Shown one piece after another: positions 33,101-39,289 of a stretch of DNA of 64,000 nt (its first letter is position 1; each line of letters opens with the position of its first letter). The notes beneath the pieces are model-generated. The model saw only the letters and a program-made list of their open reading frames with translations. It had not been told where the DNA came from and did no database searches. The position numbers were made by a program, and so were the translations under genes. The DNA lies in contig CM042179.1 in the NCBI GenBank assembly GCA_023376005.1, forward strand, positions 17,537,258-17,601,257, given 5' to 3'. Source of the stretch: Doryteuthis pealeii (Eukaryota > Mollusca > Cephalopoda > Myopsida > Loliginidae).

Positions 33101-35663
33101 GAAATTCCCTTTCAAAAGTTGTAATGCCAAATTAATTACTTGAATCTAGCACAGAAACAAAAATGGAAATTAAGATAAATATCAACAATTGTATTTTAAA
33201 TTGTATGCCTACATTTTGTAGATTATCAAACAATTGAACATCAGAACCTTGGATATCTCATAACATGATAAATCCATCCAAGTTGCATCAAGAAAAATTT
33301 AATTCTTCCAAGATTCACATTTTGTGAAGAGATTATATTGGCACTTTTTTTTTTTTTTTTGTATGATTGTTGCAGCAGCAAACAATAAATCTTGATATTG
33401 TTTGTCTTAATTTATACTTTGGCTTTAAAGTAATTAAAAATACCATCACTGTTATGAAGCTCATATTTCATACCTTTTTCAATATTGTAATAAGCATATT
33501 GCTATATGCAAACAAGACAGAGGGTCATGATGTATCCCTGGTTGATACAATTGAACAAGTGAGAAGAAATCCTCAGACAACAAATGCTTTCATCCCTTGG
33601 TGGAATTATATTATGCATTCAACAGATTATCTGGTTATGCCAAGAACTTTTCATAAAGTACTTGACTGTTGGCTTTGGTCAGATCAGCAGACACCATGTG
33701 TAAGTCTTGGTTTCTCCTGGCAACATGAGAAAATCATGTCTACAGTACGTTACCCAGAGCAAAAAACATACTGGGATTCTGAGTAGACATCTTTTATTCA
33801 GAATAAGACTAGCCAGGGTTTTTTTTGTTTTTCAGCAATATTCAGAATTATTAAAAACTACATTATTATTATTATTAAACAGATCCTTAAAAGAAGCACC
33901 TTGAAAGTCCTAACATGCCTCCAGATGATAAGCAATTTCTGAACCAATTTCTAACATATTTGTACATCTTTGATTTACAAATATAATATAATAATTTGTG
34001 AGAATTCCACCTAAAGAAATATGCTAAATAGATTTTATAACTTCTTTAAAGAAAACTGAGGAATAGAATTAGATTATCATCAACTACAGAATCCCTTCAT
34101 TTTCAAAGTGTTCCTTCCAGCAAAATAAAATTTGGCTTTGTCTTTGTCTAACTACTTCTCATAAAATGATTGTATTGGGCATCATAAAGTCCTTCATAAA
34201 ATGATTATAATGTTTTTTATTTTTTTTTATGGCTGTTCCTGCACAATGCATATTGTTCTCAAATCAGGTATATTTATGAAACACTGTTTTCCTCATGTTA
34301 CCAAGTTTATAGACTTATAAAAAATACTTTCATGGAATGTGACCCAATGAAGTTTATTTTTCAACATGGTTCACCTTACAGCCCACACACTTATTCTTCC
34401 ATTGGTGTTGCATTGCTTGGATCCCATTGGTCAAAAAGTCATCAACAAGCAGATATGACATCATATGAACTTTTCAACCTATAAAGCATTAAAAGTTTAT
34501 CACCAAAAATAGAATTTCATACAAAACCTGTATTTAATTTTTATTTAGAAGAAATTAACTAATAAAAAATTGGTAGGGTTGTATTATGGATAATACAATA
34601 TATAAGTGTGTGAATGCATGTATATATTTTGTTATTGGATGTCAGAATAGAATTGGCATTGTCAAATATACAATCTTTCATTCATTCATTCAAAAAAAAT
34701 TATTTTGTTGCATATTGTGTGTGTGTGTATAGTCGTGTGTGTGTGTTTCATTACATCCTGTGACAGAAAAGAAGTTCATGTAAGTAATTCAGTTAATGAA
34801 TTTTATTTATTAAACATTATTGAAACATCAAGTGAACTTGTTCATTCTACATGTATTATCATCTCAATTCCATTTTGAAAAGAATTAGAAATCATAATTG
34901 AACATGATTCAAATTCAGGTAATTTTATAGACCTCATAAATGTAAATTTATTTTCTCGGCCTCCCACCAGCATAAAGACTGCAAGAGTATATAATTCTGA
35001 AGTTCAATCTTTATAAACTTTTTCCATATCAAAACTACTTGGAACTATTTTTTTTTTCATTTTTCATTATTCTCTATCATATTTTGAAGACACAAACCAG
35101 GAATTTCTATATTGTTGTGATGGGTGTCATTTTTTCCTAACGTTATTTGTTCTTTTTGTGAGTAAATGAACATATTTCAATCTTTAAAATTATCTGTTTT
35201 ATCTTTAGGCATATCAAACTTATCAGCTTAACCACACTCTTGAATTTTTGAACATTTAAAAAAAAAATTATTTTAAAACTTGTTGAACTTTTAAGATATA
35301 CCATTAATTCACATTTTACTCTTACCTTCTTAAAAAAATATTTTCCTATGAAATATTCATTTATATTTTCCTAATTAGGCACAAATATTAAATAACCATT
35401 TTTTCATTTTCTTTCAGCATGACAAACTGTCCAAACTTCAAACCCAATACTCAGAAGCTGAACAACTCTCTTCAGACATTGATGCTCGACAAAATTCTCT
35501 TGTGCGGTTAATGGAGAAATATTTGACAGAAACAAATTTGTCAGACTTTAATTATCTTCTTGTGATGAGACCTCGATTAGTAGCTGAATTATTTGAATTG
35601 AATGAAAAGATATATAGTGGTGGGCAGAAGCTACTTGAACTTGAAAGAGTACCTTATAAATGA
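2966..35663 (+). CDS. shroom: Shroom-family protein, 3' part of gene (8 exons, partial at 5' end)
   Basis: Exons 2966-3032, 5564-5688, 7842-8002, 15606-15805, 30685-30790, 32323-32424, 32743-32907 and 35418-35663 join with consistent phases and GT-AG borders, giving about 390 residues and a TGA stop. Exons 1-4 encode low-complexity linker with a PPPVPAKP stretch. Exons 5-8 form a coiled-coil domain matching Shroom ASD2, with blocks LRRKLDVLREAKLSVEAEI, LLSKLKVRMTRLENEM and a final YLTETNLSDFNYLLVMRPRL. In known Shrooms ASD2 binds Rho kinase (ROCK) and drives apical actomyosin constriction in epithelia. The first exon starts with two bases of a split codon, so upstream exons exist outside the view. 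The PDZ and ASD1 regions were not seen. Family call is strong; orthology to a particular vertebrate Shroom is not implied. Confidence 0.85.
3033..3129 (+). other. Shroom intron start
   Basis: Intron sequence between the donor at 3033 and the first LINE remnant. Nothing else is seen in it. Confidence 0.6.
3130..3960 (-). mobile_element. LINE reverse transcriptase C-terminal remnant (second family)
   Basis: On the - strand 3760-3550 reads MGNTAFRKIWICGSK, then LHLYDATCGSLMMHLQ, followed after a frame change by HLRTITGHKCP. These match the post-catalytic part of a LINE reverse transcriptase that normally carries a YDA/YNCSSWA block and an HLRTILGIKWP block. Several stops and shifts are present. 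The family differs from the LINE at 1-1290. Confidence 0.6.
4000..5130 (+). mobile_element. Penelope-like element remnant (RT plus GIY-YIG region)
   Basis: The + strand carries a decayed reverse transcriptase of Penelope type. A YIDDILI catalytic motif lies near 4045-4065. At about 4425-4680 there is a block with KLPFLDIL and a typical following SIYK..MHT segment. A TNIPYIRG block lies near 4750. A possible linker toward a GIY-YIG nuclease, with VRLKEPKVKTK near 4970-5005, follows. Frames are broken throughout. It sits in a Shroom intron, in the same orientation as the gene. Confidence 0.6.
5564..5688 (+). CDS. shroom: Shroom exon b
   Basis: Acceptor TTATTTATAG before 5564, donor GAAG|GTAAGA after 5688. 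The 125 bases complete the split serine codon of exon a, add 41 codons and leave one base, which joins the next exon to make glycine. Composition is serine-rich linker with no recognisable domain. Confidence 0.8.
5689..7841 (+). other. Shroom intron, AT-rich, with a mid-GC block at 7260-7650
   Basis: 5689-7250 is AT-rich and shows no feature. 7260-7650 is clearly richer in GC and looks like an old interspersed repeat, but I could not assign it to a family on either strand. Confidence 0.5.
7842..8002 (+). CDS. shroom: Shroom exon c (proline motif)
   Basis: Acceptor TTTTTTAGCAG, donor AAG|GTAAGG. The 161 bases start with two bases that complete a glycine codon and end in phase 0. The peptide includes RIHFFEYDSNGHLVRN followed by PPPVPAKP, a proline-rich SH3-type ligand motif. 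An in-frame reading past the donor to 8173 exists, but it loses similarity to sensible protein and ignores a consensus splice site. Confidence 0.82.
8003..9531 (+). other. Shroom intron, no assignable feature
   Basis: AT-rich. 9100-9440 is slightly richer in GC and may be an old repeat. A short acidic simple repeat (GAAGAAGAAG) occurs near 8107. Nothing coding can be supported. Confidence 0.5.
9532..9573. repeat. (TA)n microsatellite
   Basis: About 42 bases of alternating TA, just left of the SINE target site duplication. Confidence 0.95.
9765..10105 (+). repeat. 5' LTR of the 9.8-kb retrotransposon
   Basis: 341 bp, starting TGTAGATG and ending CCCACTAGA, differing from the 3' LTR by a single base indel that I could see (GGAACAC versus GGACAC). 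It contains TATAAAA at 9937-9943 with an octamer-like ATGCAAAT at 9910-9917, consistent with a promoter inside the LTR. Confidence 0.92.
10121..10868 (+). pseudogene. gag: gag of the 9.8-kb retrotransposon (frameshifted)
   Basis: Gag would package the element RNA into cytoplasmic particles. An ATG at 10121 opens a frame beginning MAFDPKLIPLFDG that closes at 10483. Capsid-like sequence continues in another frame from about 10465, so a shift lies near 10440-10480. Two CCHC zinc knuckles follow: CYACNGPNHLARDC, and CYRCKRQGHIA with a TGA at 10801-10803 interrupting the second knuckle before its last cysteine. The frame ends at 10868. The old copy at 38.9 kb shares the PGETVDVFL-type block. As it stands the gene is broken. 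Confidence 0.82.
10869..13785 (+). pseudogene. pol: pol of the 9.8-kb retrotransposon (protease, RT, RNase H, integrase; broken)
   Basis: Aspartic protease motif LVDTGCTQSLI near 10930, with a shift near 11090. Reverse transcriptase runs from about 11206, with KVRPVMDYRELN, a shift near 11715 and YIDDIFV near 11810. RNase H has VWVDASS, LAELDAVL and LRTDSACV, but an in-frame TAA at 12402-12404 cuts it; the old copy has tyrosine there. Integrase shows a zinc-binding HRSCGHPGVK..CEEC region, catalytic D in GMDVTHLE, D in LLTDNATAF and E in GIAERSHRT, with shifts near 13060 and 13325. It ends with a VWVKIPHG module and an acidic TTED-repeat tail. At least four shifts and one stop make it non-functional as read. 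Confidence 0.85.
13826..13835 (+). other. polypurine tract
   Basis: CAGGGAGGAG immediately precedes the 3' LTR, as expected for the plus-strand primer of an LTR retrotransposon. It supports the LTR start at 13836. Confidence 0.7.
13836..14175 (+). repeat. 3' LTR of the 9.8-kb retrotransposon
   Basis: 340 bp, almost identical to the 5' LTR, and followed directly by the GTTGC target duplication and the second half of the SINE. Confidence 0.92.
14393..14412. repeat. (TA)n microsatellite
   Basis: About 20 bases of alternating AT next to the right copy of the 20-bp duplication. CCTCATA and TATGAGG make its ends palindromic. Confidence 0.85.
14448..14914. mobile_element. foldback / MITE-like element with ~98-bp inverted arms
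   Basis: Bases 14448-14545 and the reverse complement of 14817-14914 agree at roughly 95% (for example GTTAAATTCAGTTGATATTT in both), around a loop of about 270 bases. No coding sequence is seen in the loop. Long inverted arms around a short core suit a non-autonomous DNA transposon or foldback element. A target duplication was not found. Confidence 0.65.
15390..15560 (+). mobile_element. mariner-like transposase C-terminal remnant
   Basis: The + strand reads FLTNGIQALQYWWNKCVDCW, then a frame with NKAPIPCEYLD and PMNFSSDPCIY. This is the C-terminal end of a mariner-type transposase and the DNA that normally follows it. A similar remnant is at about 34.2-34.5 kb on the other strand. It lies just before Shroom exon d. 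Confidence 0.55.
15606..15805 (+). CDS. shroom: Shroom exon d
   Basis: Acceptor TGAAATACAG before 15606, donor TCTTT|GTGAGT after 15805. 200 bases, phase 0 in, two bases left over. The leftover TT joins the first base of exon e to give leucine. The peptide is acidic and Glu/Gln-rich, a disordered linker before the ASD2 domain. Confidence 0.8.
15806..16624 (+). other. start of the 14.9-kb Shroom intron
   Basis: AT-rich intron without a recognisable feature, up to the LINE at 16.6 kb. Confidence 0.6.
16625..18187 (+). mobile_element. APE-type LINE, 5' portion (endonuclease and RT N-terminus)
   Basis: Decayed translation on the + strand shows an endonuclease block (VDFNTRVGVDHKAW near 16930, a SWRHPCFH-like block near 17110 and a LDLVITRHA block). 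A linker with EDWFEAHWKKMKPEVEAKR and the start of a reverse transcriptase follow (MGGVITDKGKQMQRW, KATGSDVIPAEVLK, IVPLYKNKDRSNCNNYHGIS). The endonuclease is the APE type that nicks target DNA. The frame is broken many times. At 18187, inside a SQCNFR block, a gypsy-type sequence interrupts it, and the RT resumes at about 19950. Confidence 0.75.
18188..19949 (-). mobile_element. internally deleted Ty3/gypsy element nested in the LINE
   Basis: The - strand carries, in order from 19.95 kb down: an LTR-like block with a TATAAAAG box (about 19945-19775), a gag start (ATG at 19772-19770, MEHFMRPERFTYDSECD), then near 19490 an abrupt jump to the end of RNase H (GKENVTADALSR). An integrase with H..H (HKELCHPGV) and LTIVDEYSRFPFAFPC, HTDRGASF and GQCERYNGL motifs follows. 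Gag's end, protease and most of the RT are missing. No matching LTR is seen at the 18.19-kb end, so the element is truncated there too. Confidence 0.72.
18190..19490 (-). pseudogene. gypsy integrase remnant
   Basis: Integrase of the deleted gypsy element, cut by frameshifts (for example between the frames at 19167-18862 and 19120-18779). A zinc-finger-like H/H/C/C region and D, D and E positions of the catalytic triad can be seen (IVDEYSR, TDRGASF, CERYNG). A C-terminal module with PHPQRWRYFRTKYFSS runs to 18190. Confidence 0.7.
19950..21125 (+). mobile_element. APE-type LINE, 3' portion (RT C-terminus and zinc motif)
   Basis: The RT resumes with ATSEAFSVSSGVKQGCVLTP. The catalytic loop reads FTNDAAL where active relatives have FADDAAL, so it has lost the first aspartate. 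LTISLNKSKVMAQ, a WFGHVRRMD block and a terminal C2HC-like motif (FVCCHCTRDCHSKIGLFSHS, about 20991-21050) follow. The stretch between SQCNFR and this point is missing compared with complete relatives, so the gypsy insertion coincided with, or was followed by, a deletion. Confidence 0.75.
21155..21184. repeat. (TA)n microsatellite at LINE 3' end
   Basis: About 30 bases of TA right after the LINE tail. Simple repeats often mark LINE 3' ends. Confidence 0.9.
21185..22780. other. intron DNA with unclassified mid-GC repeats
   Basis: 21185-21690 is AT-rich with nothing seen. 21700-21900 and about 22050-22720 are richer in GC than the intron and look like interspersed repeat or LTR sequence (a GGGTGGTACCCTGCCAGGG block near 22093). 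No protein similarity, LTR pair or target duplication could be found. Confidence 0.4.
22781..23324. mobile_element. element with 47-bp terminal inverted repeats
   Basis: 22781-22827 and the reverse complement of 23278-23324 match at about 44 of 47 bases (shared start ATCAGGTGTGAA, shared end GGTTCTTTTTAAACAGA). The core of about 450 bases has no credible ORF. It is consistent with a non-autonomous DNA transposon or a Penelope-like terminal arrangement. Confidence 0.5.
23325..24599. other. intron DNA with a short spaced repeat
   Basis: No gene is seen. A motif like TTGGGAATTTTATTGGGGGT occurs three times (near 24198, 24295 and 24371), spaced 75-100 bases. It may belong to the 3' region of the adjacent Penelope-like element. 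Confidence 0.4.
24600..25200 (-). mobile_element. Penelope-like element, 3' (GIY-YIG) portion
   Basis: The - strand reads, through stops, KLHNIFNRNTLKLSYNYTEY directly at the LTR insertion point. A region like a GIY-YIG nuclease follows (SFNNKKKYEDSTKLFKHIW, then a KFCLEEKLSIITF cysteine block). The part before the break is at 29993-30430. The nuclease would cut target DNA for element insertion, but this copy is dead. Confidence 0.65.
25201..25777 (-). repeat. 3' LTR of the tandem-array element
   Basis: 577 bp. Highly similar to the other LTR, but it lacks about 80 bases between CACTGTCCAA and the GATCGTTTTCGTGTGCC block, and about 9 bases before CAGTCTCTTAG. Confidence 0.9.
25778..25790 (-). 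other. polypurine tract of the tandem-array element
   Basis: The - strand reads AAAAGGGGGGAGA directly upstream of the 3' LTR, the expected place for plus-strand priming. Confidence 0.7.
25950..27960 (-). repeat. ~100-bp tandem array, open in three - strand frames over its core
   Basis: Units are marked by CCGTACATAGATATATATCC (+ strand). In the regular core they start at about 26314, 26412, 26512, 26611, 26712, 26810 and 26913, so units are 98-103 bases. More diverged units of 84-112 bases continue to about 27950 and to the left. Differences are mostly in homopolymer and TA lengths. On the - strand no frame meets a stop for long stretches (27748-26378, 27170-26133 and 27015-26002), giving Lys/Tyr/Ile-rich repeats such as KEGYISMYGKKENKKK. 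No evidence shows that this is translated. Confidence 0.85.
27806..29104 (-). CDS. gag-like protein of the tandem-array LTR element (432 aa)
   Basis: An ATG at 29104-29102, about 220 bases inside the 5' LTR, opens 432 codons. The N-terminus (MTAIDQFLKFPTMEGLNKIQ, then DDLYKIAIMLEL) resembles the helical start of gag-like proteins of animal LTR elements. Residues about 72-135 are a strong predicted coiled coil (EELEKVKRMAKIELEKAREK). Residues 150-360 are acidic, Asn/Thr-rich and disordered, and the last 60 or so run into the first tandem-array units. No zinc knuckle is seen. It may form particles or bind the element RNA, but that is inference. The intact frame contrasts with the broken elements around it. 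Confidence 0.7.
   Translation of the reverse strand: MTAIDQFLKFPTMEGLNKIQKDDLYKIAIMLELDPPISYTRTNLVRIIAEDRVDNNIFEESVLDQIPAVISPEQMQILEELEKVKRMAKIELEKAREKMDRRIKEIEEQDKRIAERNRQISDLIKQRNEEEKETKMTERTNELTTEETKEEYPLLKTQIQTFKQRDKKPEMENLTAEEFSEDRNIERYSLENPKEENQSNLEGLINEPITGDAVTSEKSNAEENNIQTKVERKEPKQDRPQKCNNKNNNNTTTNDNDDNEKNAENNEQRREKDSTLKTDFETQNDKVNEKTTGNDTAKREDHIGMETHLKTHIENRVTVESISIKSQTDEVLDEKLIDAKNKNPDTEIKISTENLKTDKTAMDIPMSEKEERKKGAYEKQRERNYMLKEIYISMYGKKERKQKQKLYTQRNIYTYVWKGRKKERRKKYKKIK
29327..29992 (-). repeat. 5' LTR of the tandem-array element
   Basis: 666 bp, TGTTAC...GTAACA on the + strand, followed by the AGGG duplication. It carries an 80-odd-base segment (about 29757-29840) absent from the other LTR. 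Confidence 0.9.
29993..30430 (-). mobile_element. Penelope-like element, RT portion
   Basis: The - strand from 30367 reads MGSSKTCELGGTYISTTPAD (a VTMGS..CEL block of Penelope-type RT), then MGFLDNTFNLKKKKPMYQPH and IPKSISHRLSD, and after frame changes RKIIWFNEPYKKNVKTNVGK up to the LTR. It continues at 25200 in the same orientation, so the LTR element inserted into a pre-existing Penelope-like element. Confidence 0.7.
30685..30790 (+). CDS. shroom: Shroom exon e (start of ASD2)
   Basis: Acceptor TTTACATTTTAG, donor AAAAAG|GTAAAAG. One base completes the leucine codon begun in exon d, then 35 codons follow (LLPEAKEVANDLEYFQQSQT and FLIRKK). It leads into the ASD2 coiled coil. Confidence 0.82.
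30791..32322 (+). other. Shroom intron, AT-rich
   Basis: Mostly featureless. 31290-31380 has a SINE-tail-like stretch (GAATTTGATCCTCACTGGG, then CTCTTGCACCAAGTTAATAA), too short to assign. Confidence 0.5.
32323..32424 (+). CDS. shroom: Shroom exon f (ASD2)
   Basis: Acceptor TATATTACAG, donor AAAAAT|GTAAGT, 34 codons in phase 0. Holds LRDSLRRKLDVLREAKLSV, one of the best-conserved ASD2 blocks. Confidence 0.88.
32743..32907 (+). CDS. shroom: Shroom exon g (ASD2)
   Basis: Acceptor TTATTTCCAG, donor GATCTT|GTAAGT, 55 codons in phase 0. Includes CRKLTDFFKDREMCQILLSK and LKVRMTRLENEM, matching the centre of ASD2 where other Shrooms have a KF..F..D...V..LLLSL..RLARVENAL pattern. Confidence 0.88.
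32908..35417 (+). other. last Shroom intron
   Basis: AT-rich. It holds an unassigned 139-codon open frame (33367-33786, no ATG at its 5' end and no family recognised) and a mariner remnant on the other strand. Confidence 0.5.
34150..34490 (-). mobile_element. mariner-like transposase C-terminal remnant
   Basis: The - strand reads DDFLTNGIQAMQHQWKNKCV, then a post-stop stretch with TSLGHIP typical of the 3' end of a mariner family. It is related to the remnant at 15.4 kb. No terminal repeats were found. Confidence 0.55.
35418..35663 (+). CDS. shroom: Shroom terminal exon h (end of ASD2)
   Basis: Acceptor TTTCTTTCAG, 81 codons and a TGA at 35661-35663. The peptide has DKLSKLQTQYSEAEQLSSDI, then MEKYLTETNLSDFNYLLVMR and LNEKIYSGGQKLLELERVP, matching the C-terminal end of Shroom proteins. 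An AATAAA overlaps the stop (35663-35668), too close to be the obvious poly(A) signal; more follow within 1 kb. Confidence 0.9.
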   Translation, partial: HDKLSKLQTQYSEAEQLSSDIDARQNSLVRLMEKYLTETNLSDFNYLLVMRPRLVAELFELNEKIYSGGQKLLELERVPYK

Positions 35664-37272
35664 ATAAAGATGAACATATATAATTTAGTTTTTATTATAA
35701 AAATGCATAGAAATTATTTAACTAGTTTTCTTAGATTTTTATGGGGAAAACATTGAAAAGTTTTATCAAATGACCTGTTTCAGGAAAAATATGGGAAGCT
35801 TTATTTTTGGAAAGTTTTGTCAAAGACAAGTGAAAAGTATTGAAGAAAAAAAATAATTTTATTGTAGGAAAATTTTGCAAATGATTTTTATAAAAGATAC
35901 TTTACAAAAAAATTATTTTTTTGTAAAAAAAGATTGAAAAATATTTTTATCATACAAAATCTTGAGCTTTTCTTCCACCCTCTTAAATATTAAATACACT
36001 AGTGAGTTAATATATTTTTATTACTCACAAATATCTTTATCATATGCATATATACACTTATTTTTAAAATGAAACTCAAAACTCTATGGAGATAATTTAA
36101 AACAAACAAAAAAATAAAATGAAATATATCTTTGCATATGATTTTCAAAGCAAACAGACAGGCTGGAACAGAAATCTTCCTATTTTTTTTTTCATTACCA
36201 GACAAGCTCTCTCTTTCTATCTATATATGAAAATATTTCCTGATATGCACTAGCTGACATAACTAGTCTGACATGTAAATACACACGTGCTTTCTATTTT
36301 TCTACCTCTTATATCAAAATTATAGGAATGTATTACAAATAAATGTAATCATAGGTTTACCATAGCCTTCTATAATTTTTGATAACAAACATGCTTTTAT
36401 GAAATATCTTTTAATCCAAGTTATTTCGTTTTTGCAGTTACACATTCTCTTAATAATTTAAAAACATGCCTTTTGTTTCAATTATCTGTTTGTGTGTATG
36501 TGTGTTATAAACATACATGTTGACATACAGATATAATTAAATATATGAAAATTAAGTACGTATAATCACTAATGTATACAAATTTTGAATTTCCTCATTT
36601 GGTTGAACTAGGTTAACTTAAATTTATAAAACTAGTCATATTTCTCATTTAAATACTATGTTTACAATCTCTGCCTAAAATTATTAGGTGATATTTCAGA
36701 AAAATATTTAGGTCTATAATTCATTTATTTTAAATTGTTTAAACTAGAAAAATGGATAAAGTTACTTTACACGACTTGCCCTACTGTAACATTTTATGAC
36801 TTAAATTAAAATATATTTCTCCCGATTATCTCTTGTTTTTCATTTGTAGCCCTGCACCTTTGAGCAGTGTGATTTAAACATGTTTCTATTAAAGTTTTCT
36901 ATATTATTTCACTTTCAGATGTGAAAGGTACTTTAGTCCTAATTTTAATTTCAACTTTACCAGTAACTGGAAATATTTGAGATTGCGTTCAGGTCAATGT
37001 TTCATTTGTTACTGTGTCAAGTGCAGATATAAACAATTTGTTGCCTGTTGTGGCTGTGATCACATAATCATGGGGTGGAGGTGGTTTGACCATGTGTGTG
37101 TTCTGTTTAAATGGCTGATTGTTGTGTTGAATCTTGAAAGCTATTTATTGTCATCACATTGTTAGGTTGAAAATTTGTCAATAAGAAGAGATGGTTTTGA
37201 CAGGATTGGGGATGAAGAGGAGCCAGATGTGACAATCGGCTATACTCGAAAGAATCAGACCAAGCTAAACTT
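35664..37272. other. Shroom 3' flank / probable 3' UTR
   Basis: AT-rich with several AATAAA-type sites. 36960-37260 becomes richer in GC and may be part of the old LTR element's left end. No gene is seen. Confidence 0.5.
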
Positions 37273-37548
37273 GACACTAAAATATCTTTCAGACATTCCA
37301 GGGTTTTTATTATAATTTTGAGAAATATTTTAATTTGCCAACATTTCAAAATTCAATTTTGATTCTTTGGACTGTGATCCTCATCTTCATTATAATATGT
37401 AAACACACGTTTTGGCCGCTGCATCCTCTGACCTTTTTCGGGTGTCTGAGCATAGCAATGACCCAACCTGGGAAATCATTTTGAATAGTTTGACTGTTGA
37501 TTAAACAAAGCATTGAAGAACTTTTAAAGATCCCATTCAAATAATGAC
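37273..37548 (+). repeat. left direct repeat (probable 5' LTR remnant)
   Basis: About 85-90% similar by eye to 41800-42074 (shared GAGCATAGCAATGACCCAAC and flanks). The 19-mer GACACTAAAATATCTTTCA starts both repeats and also recurs at 37559-37577. Confidence 0.7.
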
Positions 37549-37619
37549 ACTTTAATTGGACACTAAAATATCTTTCAAGCTATTTCAGCATTATTAGCAA
37601 TATAACGACTAGACAGTTT

Positions 37620-38800
37620 GATTTTGGCTGATCCACAAGTTCAGTGGCACAGCAATGGATTTGGCGGTTATGGAATGGTGATCTGGAGATGACCTGCAAA
37701 CAGGACCTACTGTGAGCCTCTCACTCCCTACAAGCCATTGGGTCGCCTCTTGTCTCCCCTGTGTTGAACAGATGGCCGTCTCTGGTCAACCGACTAGTTG
37801 ACTGGTCGTTTCCTATGTGGGGTCGAAGATCCTGGTTGGTGTTTCAACCTAAGATTAACCCTTCACTCGCCACGTATTTTTGATCTCGAGCAAAGGAATT
37901 AATCAGGCTTGCTCCTGGACTGATATTTCACTGTCAAAAGGGATGAGGTGATTAGACAAAGTCAATTACCATTCCAAAGAACAAAGACAGGCTGGTAAAT
38001 TGTATAACCAATTTTATAATTAACAACAGGTAATAATACAGCGTTATAGTTCCCGTCACCTCTTAGTTTCCATAGTGATGCAAACAAGCATTTAGTGATT
38101 GGATACTAAGTCGTTGGGGTAATGAAGAATCAATTCTAATCAGGGTTTGTGTTGGGGCTTCAACTTAGCAACAACTGCTAAGTTCCCTTTATGCTAACAG
38201 CTCCAATGACACACTGGCTGGTTTAGTGGGTTACTCAAGATTTGGTTGATGCTATGACAGCAACTGACCACCCTCAACTGCTACTCACTGACCTGAGAAT
38301 CAAAATGCTCTTGCTTAAATGATAATTTGCAATAGATTTACGTAAACCACTGACTCTTTCTTCTTTTTTGTTCCAAAAACCATTAATCTTAATTTATGCC
38401 TACGCTCCAAGCGTAGGCATAAATTAAGATTAATTTTAATTTCCCAAACGTTTAAGACGATGATCAAAGATCTTTATCAAGATTTCTCGATTTCTGAGTT
38501 TCACTTTGATACAGCCTCCACTCATGAGGAAAGCTTCTTATTAGTTCTGTCTTTATTTAGCATTTAAAATTTTTCTTATGTAATTACCTTTCGACACAGA
38601 ATCTGAAGTCATCAATTCTCCTCTCCTCTATTCCCAGTCCATATTTTATTCTTGGACATTCCTTAGATTCTTTTAATAACCATATTTTACTTTCTACTTA
38701 ATCTGTCAATGTCATTTTTTGGAATTTCCATATTCCAAAAATTCAATACACAAATTGTTTTTCTAAGTTACACTTCTCTAAAAATCAATAGGTTACCCAG
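37620..38800. other. unidentified insertion in the old LTR element, with a perfect 25-bp palindrome
   Basis: The young copy has about 140 bases between LTR end and the gag VPMRL block; here the distance is about 1.2 kb, so extra DNA was inserted. 37630-38330 is moderately GC-rich and unassigned. 38382-38406 and 38410-38434 are perfect 25-base inverted arms around a 3-base loop (CCA). Confidence 0.5.
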
Positions 38801-38809
38801 TCACTATAT

Positions 38810-39260
38810 CACACTACCATTATAATTGAAAGGTGCAGTTGTTGAGATATCAGCTGCTGTTGAAAGAGAAATGTGGTAATGTTGAAGTAAATTATAAAAG
38901 GAACAGATTTACCACATGCCACCTTCATCCAGGGGAAACTGGATGAGTTCTTGACATACTTGCAGCATCTAACTTTGTTGGTGGGAGACATGCTACCAGA
39001 ATGTTGGACAAAGGAATCTTTTGTGAATGAACTGCCATGTCATGTAAGAGGATTGATCTGATCTTCAGCCAGAATTGAAGAGAATTGCCTAAGCCATACT
39101 TGCTGATGAAAAGGAGATCAAAGAACGTTTAGCCACAGCAGAGTGACCTAGACAGGCTCTACCAGCACCAACCCTTTGTGAAGAGAGTTGAACATCTGAT
39201 GTCACCTGTCTCAAAGATTGTCTGCAAAAAGATGTCAGAAGGTAAGGTGGCCAGCAAGCT
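38810..39260 (+). pseudogene. gag: gag remnant of the old LTR element
   Basis: Reads LKGAVVEISAAVER, then GKLDEFLTYLQHL and FVNELPCHVRGLI, matching in order the capsid-like blocks of the young copy (PGETVDVFL, ICAFIAGLPEHA). Frames are broken and no zinc knuckle was found. Confidence 0.6.
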
Positions 39261-39289
39261 GCAGAATTATATCATAAAATATTTCCTGC

